From Natronolimnohabitans sp. A-GB9 (lineage in GTDB: Archaea > Halobacteriota > Halobacteria > Halobacteriales > Natrialbaceae), in NCBI RefSeq assembly GCF_030848565.1, contig NZ_JAVDDV010000023.1, positions 1-46,592 of the forward strand: DNA of 46,592 nucleotides. Direction: 5' to 3'. The first letter of the stretch is position 1; each line of letters starts with the position of its first letter. Positions 1 through 10,051 of the stretch are shown here, one piece after another. The translations under genes and the position numbers were made by a program. The notes beneath the pieces are model-generated. The model ran no database searches. It saw nothing but the letters and a program-made list of their open reading frames with translations, and was not told where the DNA came from.

Positions 1-416
1 TATTACGTTCTTACTGATCTCGAGTCCGGGAGACGAATCTCTAGTCCCATAAATACTGGAGTGAGAACGTTTTGCGAAGGGGAGCGACTCCACTTCATTC
101 GTACGTTTATTCGAATGACTGCCGCGGTAATTCGGCGTTAGTCAGTATCGAGTTAGGTGATTCAGGCCGACAGTGCGCTCGAACTCGAGTAGGCTGCGGT
201 TCGCTACGAACTGAGTACGTATCTCATCAATCCGAACGATTGACGAGAGAAGCTAATCCGGACGAATAAACAATAATACAAGTTAACATTACATAGTCTG
301 GTTCGAGGTAAAATTGTCTTGAGTACGTACTCGAGGTGAACCTCATGGTACTAATATTGTACTACGCGTCGAATCGCCCTCCGTATGCTTTAGGCACGTC
401 TGCAAATCCGGTCAGT
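1..416. other. Gene-free left edge
   Basis: No convincing gene is seen. Short open frames here lack the acidic haloarchaeal composition. A perfect 12-base palindrome, GAGTACGTACTC, lies at 321-332, just after a possible AT-rich promoter element (taaaatt, about 309-315). It could belong to the promoter of the broken gamma-glutamyltransferase gene that begins at 417, but the spacing to that start is long. Confidence 0.4.
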
Positions 417-2144
417 ATGGATCGACGTGAGCGTTTGACCGGTGGGTGCGCTGGCGTTGTCGGGTTAGCCGGGTGCATCGATCTCTGGACGCCGGAAGCC
501 GACGAACAGGTCACACAGGAGTCCGCCGCGGTCGTTTCACAGCACCATCTCGCCACTGAAGCCGGTCTCGACGTACTCGCCGAGGGGGAACGACAGCCGA
601 TGCTGCCGTAGCCGTCGCCTGTGCACTTAGCGTCGTCGAACCGTGGTTTTCATCTGCTCTGGGTGGTGGTACCTGGGCTCTCTACTACGACTCCGAGGCC
701 AACGAAGTGACCAGCGTTGATGGGGTCGGTCCCGTCGGATCCGACGCGACACCGGACGACTACGAAGCGCGTGCAGAGACTGCCGGAATGCACCAGGCTG
801 TCGTTCCTGATGCCTGGGATGGATGCGCTGGCTCGACGAGTACGGCGAACTGGAACTCGACGCGGTCATCGAGCCGGCGATAACACTCGCTCGAGAGGGA
901 TATCCTGTCAGTCCGGAGATGGCAGACTGGCTCGAGACCGAAGCGACGCTGCTCGACGGCCGATCCGATACGGCGGATATCTATCTGTCCGATGGTGAAC
1001 TGCTAGAAGAGGGGGAGACGGTGTATCAGGAAGAGATGGCCGAGACGTTCGAGTCACTCATTGTCGCATACGACGACGCTCGAGACGACGGGCGAAGCGA
1101 CGCCGTTCAGGCGGCAAGGGACTACTTTTATCGCGGGCCGATCGCCGAGGCAATCGTCGCGTTCTCCGACGAACACGATGGCTATCTCACGCTGTCGGAT
1201 TTTCACGAGTTCGAAGCCGAACTCGTAGAGCCGATTTCGATCGAGTACGGCGGCGAGACGCAGGTGTATCAGAATCCGCCGAACAGCCAGGGGATACGCA
1301 ACTGCTGGCGTTAAATATCGTAGACGAGTACGACCTGTCCGATCTGGATCCGGACGATGCAGACGCCGTCCACGTACAGGTCGAAGCGATCAAACTCGCG
1401 TTCGCGGACAGGTATCACCACGTCGGTGATCCCGATCGTGTCGACGTTCCCGTCGACGAACTGTTAGCTGACAAGTACGCGGAAAATCAAGGCGATCGCA
1501 TTGATATGGAGACGCCGATGGAGTGGCCAATCGACACCGGACTCTCCAAACGTTCCGACGCCAACCATACGACGACATTCCACGTCGTCGATGCAGACGG
1601 AAACGCCGCTGCAGTGACGACGAGTCTCGGTGCACAGTTTTTGGTAGTCGGAGAGACCGGCATTCACATCAACAATCGAATGCGGATGCTTGCCCTCAAG
1701 GACGACGACCCAAACCGGCCCACTCCCGGATACAAGGTTCGACACACCTCCAACCCGTATCTTGCTACCCGCAATGGCGACCCGTTCGTTCTGGGTGGAA
1801 ACACCGGCGTCGACACGCAACCGCAAGGACAAACCCAGCAGTTTCTCCACGTCGTCGAGTTCGGTCTGGATGCACAGGAGGCGATCTCCCGTCCCCGGTT
1901 CGTCAGTACTGCCTTCCTGTCGACGCAGTTCCCGTACGATACCGATAACTCCCTTCAGATGGAATCGGCGTTCTCATCGGACGTGATCGAGGAGCTCGAG
2001 GACTGCGGCCACGATGTCGAGGTCGGCGCTGGTATGTTCGGATCCGCGAACATGAATCTCATCGACGATGACGACGTGCAGATCGGTGCCGAACCGAGGA
2101 TTTCGCCCGCTGACGGTGACGTGGTGCAGATAGACGACGAGTGA
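417..2144 (+). pseudogene. ggt: Gamma-glutamyltransferase, broken by three frameshifts
   Basis: This is a full-length gamma-glutamyltransferase (cleaves or transfers the gamma-glutamyl group of glutathione-like substrates) that cannot be read in one frame. The start at 417 gives a Tat-lipoprotein-like signal (RRERLTGG, then the lipobox LAGC). The reading frame then slips three times, each consistent with loss of one base. The slips are in a run of five G near 583-587, near 819-822, and near 1293-1296. Stitched together, the pieces give family landmarks: ADAAVAVACALSVVEP, then EPAITLAREGYPV, then TTTFHVVDADGNA with the threonines used for autoprocessing, and GGNTG. The total of about 576 codons is normal for the family. 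Either the gene is decaying or the assembly has base deletions; the downstream genes are intact, which favours decay. Confidence 0.85.
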
Positions 2145-2399
2145 GACGGTCGACTGCACGTCGACGTCGGCGGGTTCGTGACTGGATCTGTGATCGCCCA
2201 CTGAAACACAGCTACAGCCGGGCATGGGTCGGCTAGAAAAAGTGCCGACCGTTTCGAGGGAGTCCAGATATCGAAATAGCCGATATACTGGTACCGAAAT
2301 AGTCGATCTTGCGGTCGCGTGGGAAGCCGCGCCGTCGTCGGGCATAGCCCGACTGCTTGAGGGGGCTTCGCTCCCTCTCCGTTTACGGCGCGGAGGATG

Positions 2400-3155
2400 T
2401 CACCGGAACATATTGCGGGCTTGCATGGGCTCGTCCTGTTGGCCTTGTGCTTGCTGTAGTTGCTGGGCGACCTGTTGTTTCTGGCGTTGGATCTCTTCTG
2501 CTTGTTCGCGGAGTTCGTCCGTGTCGATCTCGAAGTCGACGAGTTCCTCGAGTGCAGTCTCGATTACCGACCGAGCTGCAGCTGGATCCGGAAGGCGGGG
2601 ATCCGCTCGCACGAGCAACAGTACGGCTGGAACGTCCGCCTCGTAGAATTTCGTTACGAGCGCCCCAGTTACGCCGCCGACAGCGCCGGACTCCGTTGCG
2701 AGTTCGATCCCAGCGTCTTCGAGTTCGGCCTTCAACGCTTCGGTCGTCGCGACGCCGACGACCTCGCCTCGTTGGTCTTCGGATTGGGCGGGCGCCCCTG
2801 CGAGGAAGATCGCGCGCCCGGAATCGTCGACGAGTTCCTCGAGGACACAGTGGCTCAGGTCGGCGACCGCGTTTTCCGGGATCGGGACGTCACTCTGCAG
2901 CGTCAACACGTCGGGATCCGATCCACCGTAGACGCGTACTGTATCCTGAACGAGCCCGTCCGTAAACGACGTCACGGGTGGGAAGTCGTCGGATCGGATC
3001 GAGCCGTACTTCTCGAGTGCGAGTTGATCGGTAATCTGATCGACGGCGATCGACGCGACGAGTCCGTGGCCGGGGAGCCCTTCGATGAGCGTCGGGGTAT
3101 CGACCTCGAGGTCGGTCGTTCGGTCGAACTCGGCGTTGCAGTCATCAGTGGCCAT
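2400..3155 (-). CDS. PAC2 family protein (proteasome-assembly-chaperone-like)
   Basis: This 251-residue protein belongs to the PAC2 family, related to eukaryotic proteasome assembly chaperone 2. In archaea the family is common but its exact job is not settled. The N-terminal signature LIEGLPGHGLVASIAVDQI is typical, followed by the alternating hydrophobic core of the PAC2 domain (residues about 15-210). The tail (about 215-251) is a Gln-rich coiled coil. The start at 3155 was chosen over an ATG five codons upstream because an AT-rich TATA-like element (reverse strand, about 3178-3186) would then give a leaderless transcript, the usual haloarchaeal arrangement. The gene stands alone, facing away from the broken ggt gene. 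Confidence 0.85.
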   Translation of the reverse strand: MATDDCNAEFDRTTDLEVDTPTLIEGLPGHGLVASIAVDQITDQLALEKYGSIRSDDFPPVTSFTDGLVQDTVRVYGGSDPDVLTLQSDVPIPENAVADLSHCVLEELVDDSGRAIFLAGAPAQSEDQRGEVVGVATTEALKAELEDAGIELATESGAVGGVTGALVTKFYEADVPAVLLLVRADPRLPDPAAARSVIETALEELVDFEIDTDELREQAEEIQRQKQQVAQQLQQAQGQQDEPMQARNMFR

Positions 3156-3638
3156 ACTCGATGAGTACACCTCCCTGTTACATATGCCTCGGGGGTGACG
3201 GCACTCGACGTCTATCGCTGTGGTGTATCGATCGCTCGAGCCAGGCCGTCTCTGTCGTGGTGGTCGCGCGCCGTAACCGTCGTCTTTTGATTGCTGTCCG
3301 ACAGTACAGCCGATCGTGACGTTGTCACTCGAGCATCGGGATGGATGGGAGTCGTTGTCGTCCGATGAGTGATTCGAACGCCTACTTCTGAATAGCTAGA
3401 CGTTACACCTCTTTTTACTATTGTGGCTATTGCACCTATTTAACCTATTGCAAAACGCACAGCTATTGCTCTTGCTCCGTCTATTGTAGAACTGTCGTCG
3501 ATTGCTGCCGGTTTAGCGGTGTGTTCGTTCTCCCCCGCTGGCGTGTCTTGTTTCGACCGAGGGGACGTTTCGGTGTGAACGGTCGTCGTCGACCGGTCCG
3601 AGTACGGCCGATCGCGACGAATCGAAGCCCGCGCTGGC
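3156..3638. other. Intergenic region between PAC2 gene and SMC-like gene
   Basis: No gene is recognised in these 483 bases. They hold the PAC2 promoter, a single palindromic site GCTGTCCGACAGT (3293-3305) that matches the ends of the dispersed element seen at 12.4, 27.9 and 37.2 kb, and the 9-base-periodic array listed separately at 3418-3489. The SMC-like gene ends at 3639, so this is a region upstream of one gene and downstream of another. Confidence 0.5.
3418..3489 (+). repeat. Array of 9-bp units, consensus CTATTGCAC
   Basis: Units starting with CTATTG or CTATTT lie at 3418, 3427, 3436, 3445, 3463 and 3481, exactly 9 bases or multiples of 9 apart. The slots at 3454 and 3472 hold degenerate units. 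Because 9 is a multiple of 3, a decayed coding repeat was considered, but no frame gives a convincing protein. The 9-mer CCTATTGCA at 3444-3452 recurs exactly in the second array at 37816-37824, so the two arrays are probably related. A protein-binding array is one possible role. Confidence 0.6.
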
Positions 3639-5618
3639 CTACGGGGTCGTCGGTGATCCGATCTCCGAGACGACGTCGTGTTCGACGTCGACTGCCTGTG
3701 CGTCCTCGTCGAGCAGCGCGACGACGAGATACGGGACGTAAGACTCGAAGTACTCGATGAGCTTTGCGATCCGTTCGGAGTCGATCGCCTCGAGGGAGTC
3801 AAGCAGCATGAACGGGACCGTCTCGTAGACGTCGTGGACGAGATAGCCTGCGAGCGCAAAGACCAGTCCCGTCACCTCGCGTTCGCTCTCGCTCAGGTGG
3901 TCGATCGTGTCTTCGTACGCTGCACCGTCGTCGGTGCTGCGGACGATTTTGAGGTCGAACGACGAGCGTGAGACCTTCCGTCGTCCTTCGCGAACTTCGC
4001 GGGTCGTCCGATCGATCCAAATCCGATCGAGGTTTCCGTAGCCGAGCACCTCGAGGAGGTTCTCCATGTGCTCGTTGAACGCGTCGACGGCGTCGGCCTC
4101 GATCTGGTCGATTCGAGTTCGGAGATCTGTCAGCTCGTCGGTCACCTCGTCGCGTCGGGCCTTAAGTCCCTCGCGCTCGTCGAGTCGGTCCTCGATCGAA
4201 TCGATCTCCGATTCGATCTCCTCGAGTTCGCGCTCTTTGCGCTCGAGTTCGAACTCGAGCTGGTTGACCTCCTTGTGCTGGTCGAGAACGCCGCTGTAGT
4301 CCTCGTCTTCGGTCTCGAGGTCGTCGATCTCGTCTTCGAGGTCGTCGATCTCGTCGGTGAGCTCCTCGCGTTCGTCGATCAGTTCCTCGACACGCTCTTC
4401 CCGCCGCTCGATCTCGTCGTCGATCGATTCGAGGCGTCGCTGCGTCTGGCGGTACTCGGTTCGGTTCTCGTTGATAGTCGAGAGTGTCTCCCGGCGCTCG
4501 TCGAGTTCGGCGCTGAGCTCCGAGCGTTCCTCGAGTCGTTCCTGGCGGGCCGTGCGAAGCTGCTCGATCGTCGTTTCGATCTGTTCGCGGTCGACCGAGG
4601 AGCCACAGGTCCAGCAGGTAACCGTCTCGTCGTCGGCCAGCAGTTGATCCGTGACGGGGCCGTCGTCGCTGTCGTCGTCCGGCAGGATCGACTCCTGTTC
4701 GTCGAGCAGTTGTTCGTTGAACTGGATCGTACTCTGTAGTTGTGAGATCTCCTCGGAAAGCTCGGCCTTTTCGGACTGGAGCGTATCGATCTCGGCCTCG
4801 AGACGACTGATCTCCGTCTCGTCACCCGTCGAGAGCGATTCGAGCCGTTCTTCGACGTCCTCGCGCTCTGCTTCGAGCGCGTCGATGCTCTCGCGTTCGG
4901 TCTCGATCCGGTCGCGGACCCGCTCGAGTTCCGACCGCGTCTCTCGGACCTCTTCGAGTTTCGTCTCGAGTTCGGAGCGCTCTTCCCGTCGTTCTTCGAC
5001 GTCGACGTTGGTCTCCTCGAGTTCTGCCTGTGCGTCCTCGAGTTCGGCCCGAAGCGTCTCGATTTCGTCGTTCAGTCGCGTCCGCTTGGCTTCGAGGTCC
5101 GGCAGTCGTCCCTCGAGATCGTCTAGCTCTTCGAGTTGCTCGTCGATCTGTCGCTTTCGCTGTTCGCATTGTTCGATTTCGGCTTTGATCGCGTCGGTGT
5201 CGACCGGCCGCATGATCAGTTCCCGGAGGTCGTCACCGCGGGCGACGGCCCGTCGAGCTTCGTTGGACTCGAGGAGGAACGCAAAGAGATCGGCGAGTTC
5301 CGGATCCTCGAGGTACGGTTCGCCGTCGGTGACGATCGTCCCGTTTCGCCGCTCGAGGGATCGTCGATAGCGTTCGTCGCCGAACTCGAGTTTCGCCTCG
5401 CCCTCTTGGGCGTCGGCTTTGAGACTGACCTGATCGCTGCCCAGTGCAGCCATGATGGCTTGAAGCAACGACGTGCGGTTGGTCGCGTTCCGTCCCGAGA
5501 GAACCGTTACTCCCTGTCGAAACGAGACTTCTGCTTCGTCGATACCGCCGATGTTATCGACGAACAGCGTCGCTCGTTCTGGCGTATCTCGCTCCGCTGT
5601 ATCCAATTCGCTTCTCAT
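3639..5618 (-). CDS. Archaea-specific SMC-related coiled-coil ATPase
   Basis: A 659-residue SMC/Rad50-like ATPase. The N-terminal head carries the Walker A region GRNATNRTS (about residues 42-50). Two long Glu/Arg-rich coiled coils surround a CWTC zinc-hook-like turn near the middle. The C-terminal head has an LSESER ABC-type signature and a Walker B stretch, PFMLLDSLEAID. The protein is shorter than true SMCs, as is usual for this archaeal group. It lies 216 bases downstream of rdfA on the same strand, an arrangement seen in other haloarchaea, so a shared role in cell shape or chromosome organisation is likely. It appears to have its own promoter: an AT-rich box at about 5640-5651 is well placed for a leaderless start at 5618. 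Confidence 0.88.
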   Translation of the reverse strand: MRSELDTAERDTPERATLFVDNIGGIDEAEVSFRQGVTVLSGRNATNRTSLLQAIMAALGSDQVSLKADAQEGEAKLEFGDERYRRSLERRNGTIVTDGEPYLEDPELADLFAFLLESNEARRAVARGDDLRELIMRPVDTDAIKAEIEQCEQRKRQIDEQLEELDDLEGRLPDLEAKRTRLNDEIETLRAELEDAQAELEETNVDVEERREERSELETKLEEVRETRSELERVRDRIETERESIDALEAEREDVEERLESLSTGDETEISRLEAEIDTLQSEKAELSEEISQLQSTIQFNEQLLDEQESILPDDDSDDGPVTDQLLADDETVTCWTCGSSVDREQIETTIEQLRTARQERLEERSELSAELDERRETLSTINENRTEYRQTQRRLESIDDEIERREERVEELIDEREELTDEIDDLEDEIDDLETEDEDYSGVLDQHKEVNQLEFELERKERELEEIESEIDSIEDRLDEREGLKARRDEVTDELTDLRTRIDQIEADAVDAFNEHMENLLEVLGYGNLDRIWIDRTTREVREGRRKVSRSSFDLKIVRSTDDGAAYEDTIDHLSESEREVTGLVFALAGYLVHDVYETVPFMLLDSLEAIDSERIAKLIEYFESYVPYLVVALLDEDAQAVDVEHDVVSEIGSPTTP

Positions 5619-5834
5619 ACTGTGGCTTTCTCGGTCACTATAGATATATTTTGCCCCTCAAACATTTGCAGAAATACTGGGGGAAATTACCAGATGGTTT
5701 CTGAATCACTCCTGAAACACTGCAAACGTTCTACATACCCAGATCTATCTCACCGATCGCCAACTGTTATCGCCGATCACGTCGGAATTGTGTCTCTGTA
5801 CAGTTACGGCCGGCGCTTGTGTCGCAAGCGACGT

Positions 5835-6488
5835 TCAGGCGTCTGCTTCGGCGTCATCCGATTGGGATCGACAGTCACACGAGCGCTGGTCGAGTAACGT
5901 TCGGATCGGATACTCCTGGAGACAGTCCTCACAGGTCACAGTGACGGAGACGGCGACGTTGAACTCGCCGATATCGATGATGTCGTTTCGATCGAGTTGC
6001 TCGACGGTATCGGCCGTCACCGCTGCGGTCCGGTTCTGGAGTGCACCCAGCTTGTCGACGCTTCGCTCGACGCGTTCGTCGTCGCTCGGTTTCTCGAGGG
6101 ACGTCTCGAGACAGTCAGTCAGGTGATTGTAGACCGTCTGGTGGGAGACGAAGTCCGATTCGACCTGGTCGACCTCGACGCCGTCTCGTCGTAGCTCGTT
6201 TCGCGTCTGGACACGGGTCCCGCTGCTGACGTCGTCGTCGGTCAGCAACCGATACGTGTTCTCGATCTCGCCGTCCTTCGGGAGGATGCCCGCGTCCTCG
6301 AGTGCCGCCTCGAGGACCCGCTGGTTCACGTACGTCGCGAGTTGGCGCGTGCTCAACTGTTCGTCGCCGTCCCCAGTCCAGTATGCGATTAACTCCTCGT
6401 CGAGCGCTCGGAGTTCGTACTCGTCGCCGACACGTCCGAGTTTGCACCCACAGGAGGTGTCTGTCTCGGTCTGGCTACGATCAGTCAC
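5835..6488 (-). CDS. rdfA: Rod-determining factor RdfA
   Basis: A 217-residue protein matching the haloarchaeal RdfA family, named for its need in rod-shape formation in Haloferax volcanii. It has cysteine pairs at both ends: CGC near residue 13, then CEDC and CDC near the C-terminus (about residues 187-207), suggesting zinc binding. The middle is helical and acidic. The start is GTG at 6488; a TATA-like run on the reverse strand at about 6508-6514 makes this a leaderless start. The SMC-like ATPase gene follows on the same strand after a 216-base gap, which supports the family call. The assignment rests on recognised sequence features and neighbourhood, not on an alignment. Confidence 0.8.
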   Translation of the reverse strand: MTDRSQTETDTSCGCKLGRVGDEYELRALDEELIAYWTGDGDEQLSTRQLATYVNQRVLEAALEDAGILPKDGEIENTYRLLTDDDVSSGTRVQTRNELRRDGVEVDQVESDFVSHQTVYNHLTDCLETSLEKPSDDERVERSVDKLGALQNRTAAVTADTVEQLDRNDIIDIGEFNVAVSVTVTCEDCLQEYPIRTLLDQRSCDCRSQSDDAEADA

Positions 6489-6887
6489 GGTAGGCCGTAG
6501 GTATCGTCGGATAAAAAGCGTTCGGATACCGGAGCTGTTTACGATAGTATGTATGTAATACAGTTCGGTTTTACGACCTGAGCGCTGGTACCTATCTTAT
6601 GAAATTCAGTATTATAAAACCGATGTATTTAGCTATTGTAGATCCACTGAGTTTCATATACCGATATTATCCGTTCTGATAGCCATATACACCACTCTCT
6701 TTTACCGTTCGCTGTTAGAGAACAATTATTTTATGAGATAGTATTCAGAAAACCACAGAAGAATGACTATACTGTTCACTGTGTGCATACACGATCGAGC
6801 CGACAGCTGTAAAAAAGCGTCCGGTCTCGCGGGCGATCGTACGAATCGCGAACGTGTCGCGATTTGGAACTGATGTGTTCGTCTCGC
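6489..6887. other. AT-rich intergenic region upstream of rdfA
   Basis: No gene is seen in these 399 bases. The stretch 6590-6750 is unusually AT-rich for this genome. It lies between the 5' end of rdfA and the 3' end of the MATE gene, both on the minus strand, so it carries the rdfA promoter and probably the terminator of the MATE transcript. Confidence 0.4.
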
Positions 6888-8321
6888 CTAGTCCGTTACG
6901 CTCTCGGCTCGGTCGCGCAGTGAGCGACTGACGTCGCGCCAGGCGCCCGTGTAGTACCGGTACAGTGTAACCACGGCGGGGACGAACATCTCTGCGACGA
7001 GGGAGAGATACAGCGCCGCGACGCCGAGTGGGGTGACGACGCCGAGGAAGGCGACCGGGAGCGCGAAGCCATAGAGACCGATCAATGCCGCGTAAAACGG
7101 CCAACGGGTGTCGCCGGCACCGCGCAACGCGCCCGTGGCGGCTTCGTCGAGTCCGAGTCCGATCGTCGCGACGGCTGTGACCGCAACGAACGTCGCCGCC
7201 AGGTCGACGACTTCGGGATCGGTGACGAACAACTGCGCGATTGGCTCCGCGAAGACGATAACGAGGACAGCGGTAACGGCATACGCAAACAGCGAGAATC
7301 GAATGATTTCGTCGCCGTAGGCCGCCGCGATACCCTCTTCGCCCTTACCGAGGTGTCTGCCGACGAGACTACTCGAGGCGATCGAGAACCCCCACGAAAG
7401 GCTGTTGATCAGGTCGCGCATTCGGCGGGCGATCTCGTAGCCGGCGACGGCGACCGAGCCGAAGACGGCGGCGATGGCCAACAGCGGGAACGCGACCGCG
7501 GCTCGTGCGAGTTGCTGGAAGATAAGCGGCGTGCTGACGGAGACGAGCGGCCGCAGTAGCGATGGATCGACGAGCTGACCCGAAACCGACAGGTGAACAG
7601 GAAGGGCGTCCCGCGTCGGGTACGACTTCCCGGCGAGGCCCCACAGCAGTCCGACCGTAATGAGCGCGGTCGAGACGGCGGTTCCGACGGCGGCACCGAC
7701 GACGCCCATATCAAAGCCGAAGATCAATACGGCGTTGAGCAGGATGTTGACGGCGGCGCCGCCGCCACGAATCAGCATCGGCGTGAACGTATCACCGACA
7801 CCGGCAAAGATACGGCTCGCGACCTTGTTGTAGAACTCGAAGACGATAGCCGGTGCGACGATCGTCAGGTACGTCGCTCCGTACGCGACCGCCGTGGGAT
7901 CGCCGCTCATGATCCCGATCAGGAACTCGGCCTGCCAGTAGAACGCGACGGCCAGTGGAATCGACAGCGCCGTCGCGATCAGATAGCTCTGGGTGATCGC
8001 CCGGTTGGCCAGTTCGATCTCGTCGGCGCCGTAATGTTGTGAGACGAGACTGATCGACCCACCTGACAGACCAAGCGAGAGGCGATCGCCGAGTTGCCAG
8101 TAGGCGTACGCGAACGCGAGTCCGGCGATCGCCGACGGTCCCAACACCAACCCGACCATCGCAATGTCGGCAGTTTGTTTCGACATCCGTGCGAGCCCGG
8201 TGACAATTCGTGGCCAGGCGAGATCGACCGTCGCCCGTAGTCGGGATCGCTCGATGATGTTCGCGCGCTCTAGGAGAGTCGCGAGCACGCGCCAGACGGC
8301 TCTGAATAACCGAGAGACCAT
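6888..8321 (-). CDS. MATE family efflux transporter
   Basis: A 477-residue integral membrane protein of the MATE (multidrug and toxic compound extrusion) family, which exports cationic or other small compounds in exchange for Na+ or H+. About 12 hydrophobic segments can be counted, arranged as two similar halves. Family-typical text includes the first-helix region around MSKQTADIAMVGLVLGPSAI, the YLTIVAPAIVFEFYNKVASR segment and ALRGAGDTRWPFY in the second half. The start at 8321 has an AT-rich box about 27 bases upstream on the reverse strand, fitting a leaderless transcript. It is divergent from the SLC13 carrier gene. The substrate cannot be read from the sequence. Confidence 0.9.
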   Translation of the reverse strand: MVSRLFRAVWRVLATLLERANIIERSRLRATVDLAWPRIVTGLARMSKQTADIAMVGLVLGPSAIAGLAFAYAYWQLGDRLSLGLSGGSISLVSQHYGADEIELANRAITQSYLIATALSIPLAVAFYWQAEFLIGIMSGDPTAVAYGATYLTIVAPAIVFEFYNKVASRIFAGVGDTFTPMLIRGGGAAVNILLNAVLIFGFDMGVVGAAVGTAVSTALITVGLLWGLAGKSYPTRDALPVHLSVSGQLVDPSLLRPLVSVSTPLIFQQLARAAVAFPLLAIAAVFGSVAVAGYEIARRMRDLINSLSWGFSIASSSLVGRHLGKGEEGIAAAYGDEIIRFSLFAYAVTAVLVIVFAEPIAQLFVTDPEVVDLAATFVAVTAVATIGLGLDEAATGALRGAGDTRWPFYAALIGLYGFALPVAFLGVVTPLGVAALYLSLVAEMFVPAVVTLYRYYTGAWRDVSRSLRDRAESVTD

Positions 8322-8549
8322 CTACCGATAACTCACGGAGCCACACAATAACTGTTCTCATATGTGCCGAGATATCGTTCGACCCGATCAGTGATAGAGC
8401 CGTTCGGATCGTCGTCGAGCGTCACGTTCGATCGACCGAAGTGAGACGAAGCGGGGCCAGGGAACGCCCGAGATAGCGAGCACGTCTCGAGTCGGAACTG
8501 GCAGATCTCTTCGGTACATTTAACCTTTCACTGCCCGAGATGGTTCGTA

Positions 8550-9944
8550 ATGAACCGTCGGACGGTGATCGAGACGCTTCGCAGACCGCCGGTTGCGTTT
8601 GCCCTCGCGACACTCATCGCGGCTGTGACGTGGACGGCGTTTTCCGGAACGGCCGACGTCGCGTGGATGCTTTCGATCACCGTGTTCTGTATCTCACTTT
8701 GGATTCTCACGCCGATTCCACCTGCGTACACGGGACTGATCGGTATCGGGCTTATCGCCGTCGTCTTCTCGACTGACCTCGCGTTGACCGGCTTCCAGAA
8801 GCCCGCGACGTGGCTCATCGGCTTCGGGTTGTTGATGGGCGAGGCGACCCGTCGGAGCGGCCTTGCGAACTGGGCAGGAACGTGGATCACAGCACGAACC
8901 GTCTCCGACTCCGCCCGCGCACAACCAGTGCGGACCTACCGACGACTCCTGATCGCGCTCTCGATCGGCGCACACGCACTCGCCTTTTTGATCCCGTCGG
9001 CGCTCGTCCGCATTCTCATCATCGCGCCGATACTCAAAGAGACCGGTGACCTCTTCGACGACCGGGCGGCCCGCGTCGGACTCTTTCTCGGGCCCGCCTT
9101 CGCCACCTTCTATGGCTCTGCGGGAATTCTCACCGCCGATCTCCCGAACATCATGATCGCTGGCTTCGGCGACTCGATCGCCGGCCATCACATCTCCTGG
9201 ACCGAGTGGTGGTTCCACATGTACCCTGTCATGGGCTTGACGCGTGTCCTGCTGGTCTGTGGCGTCGTCTACTACCTCTTTCGGCCCGATCCGTCCTCGA
9301 GTGTCGACCTCCCGGACGGCTCTCGAGACGGTGCGTCGAGTACGGAACGACGGATGCTCGCGTTTCTCCTCGTGGGGGCGGCGATCTGGGCGACTGACTT
9401 CGTCCACGGCTTCCATCCGGTCGTCGGTGCGGTCGCCGTCGTCGCTCTCGCGTTCCTGCCGAGCGTCGGCGTCACCGATTTCGAGAGCGTCGGCGAGACC
9501 GACTTCTCGATCCTGTTTTTCATCGCTGCCGTGTTCGCGATCGGTGACGGCCTCGCTCACACGGGGTTCACCGAAGACGCGGCCGACTACCTGCTCGCGT
9601 CGATCCCGGCGGACGCGTCGCTGGCGATCGTTCTCGCGGTCGTCTTCGGTATTACGTTCCTGCTGGCGTTCCTGATGGAAGGGCTGGCCGTCGCGAGCGT
9701 TCTCACGCCGATTCTCATTCCGTATGCCGAGGCCGCCGGACTGCCGATGACGCCGGTGTTGATGGCCGAAGCGATGGCGTTGAGTTCGTATTTCTTCCCC
9801 TACCAGTCGGCGGTTCTCGTCGTGATCCTGGCGGAAGGGACCGCCGACACCGGCGAAGTTATCCGCACGACCGTCGCCTGCTCGGTCGCGACGATCGTAC
9901 TGCTCTTGCCGCTCCAGTTCGGCGTCTTCACGCTGCTTTACTGA
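8550..9944 (+). CDS. SLC13/DASS-type anion permease
   Basis: A 464-residue membrane protein of the SLC13 (divalent anion:Na+ symporter) group, which takes up dicarboxylates, sulfate or related anions. It shows about 11-12 hydrophobic segments. Typical stretches are WILTPIPPAYTGLIGIGLIAVVF early, the helix-break region FLGPAFATFYGSAGILTADLPN, and the C-terminal AMALSSYFFPYQSAVLVVI. A TATA-like element (atttaacc, about 8518-8525) sits at the right distance for a leaderless ATG at 8550. The neighbouring catabolic genes make an organic acid a reasonable guess for the substrate, but this is inference. The gene converges with the acyl-CoA synthetase gene across 107 bases. Confidence 0.82.
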   Translation: MNRRTVIETLRRPPVAFALATLIAAVTWTAFSGTADVAWMLSITVFCISLWILTPIPPAYTGLIGIGLIAVVFSTDLALTGFQKPATWLIGFGLLMGEATRRSGLANWAGTWITARTVSDSARAQPVRTYRRLLIALSIGAHALAFLIPSALVRILIIAPILKETGDLFDDRAARVGLFLGPAFATFYGSAGILTADLPNIMIAGFGDSIAGHHISWTEWWFHMYPVMGLTRVLLVCGVVYYLFRPDPSSSVDLPDGSRDGASSTERRMLAFLLVGAAIWATDFVHGFHPVVGAVAVVALAFLPSVGVTDFESVGETDFSILFFIAAVFAIGDGLAHTGFTEDAADYLLASIPADASLAIVLAVVFGITFLLAFLMEGLAVASVLTPILIPYAEAAGLPMTPVLMAEAMALSSYFFPYQSAVLVVILAEGTADTGEVIRTTVACSVATIVLLLPLQFGVFTLLY

Positions 9945-10051
9945 CCTCTTCGGTTCCGTTACGACTGCCAGGACGCTATCGTCATCGCACCGGCACCGCT
10001 TTCGACGTCAGCGAACGAGTCGAAAAATCGTCGCCGTCCCGCCGTGGTCCG

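Noticed and set aside
3418-3489. CRISPR-like array
   Set aside because: Units are 9 bases with no spacers of typical length and no Cas genes.
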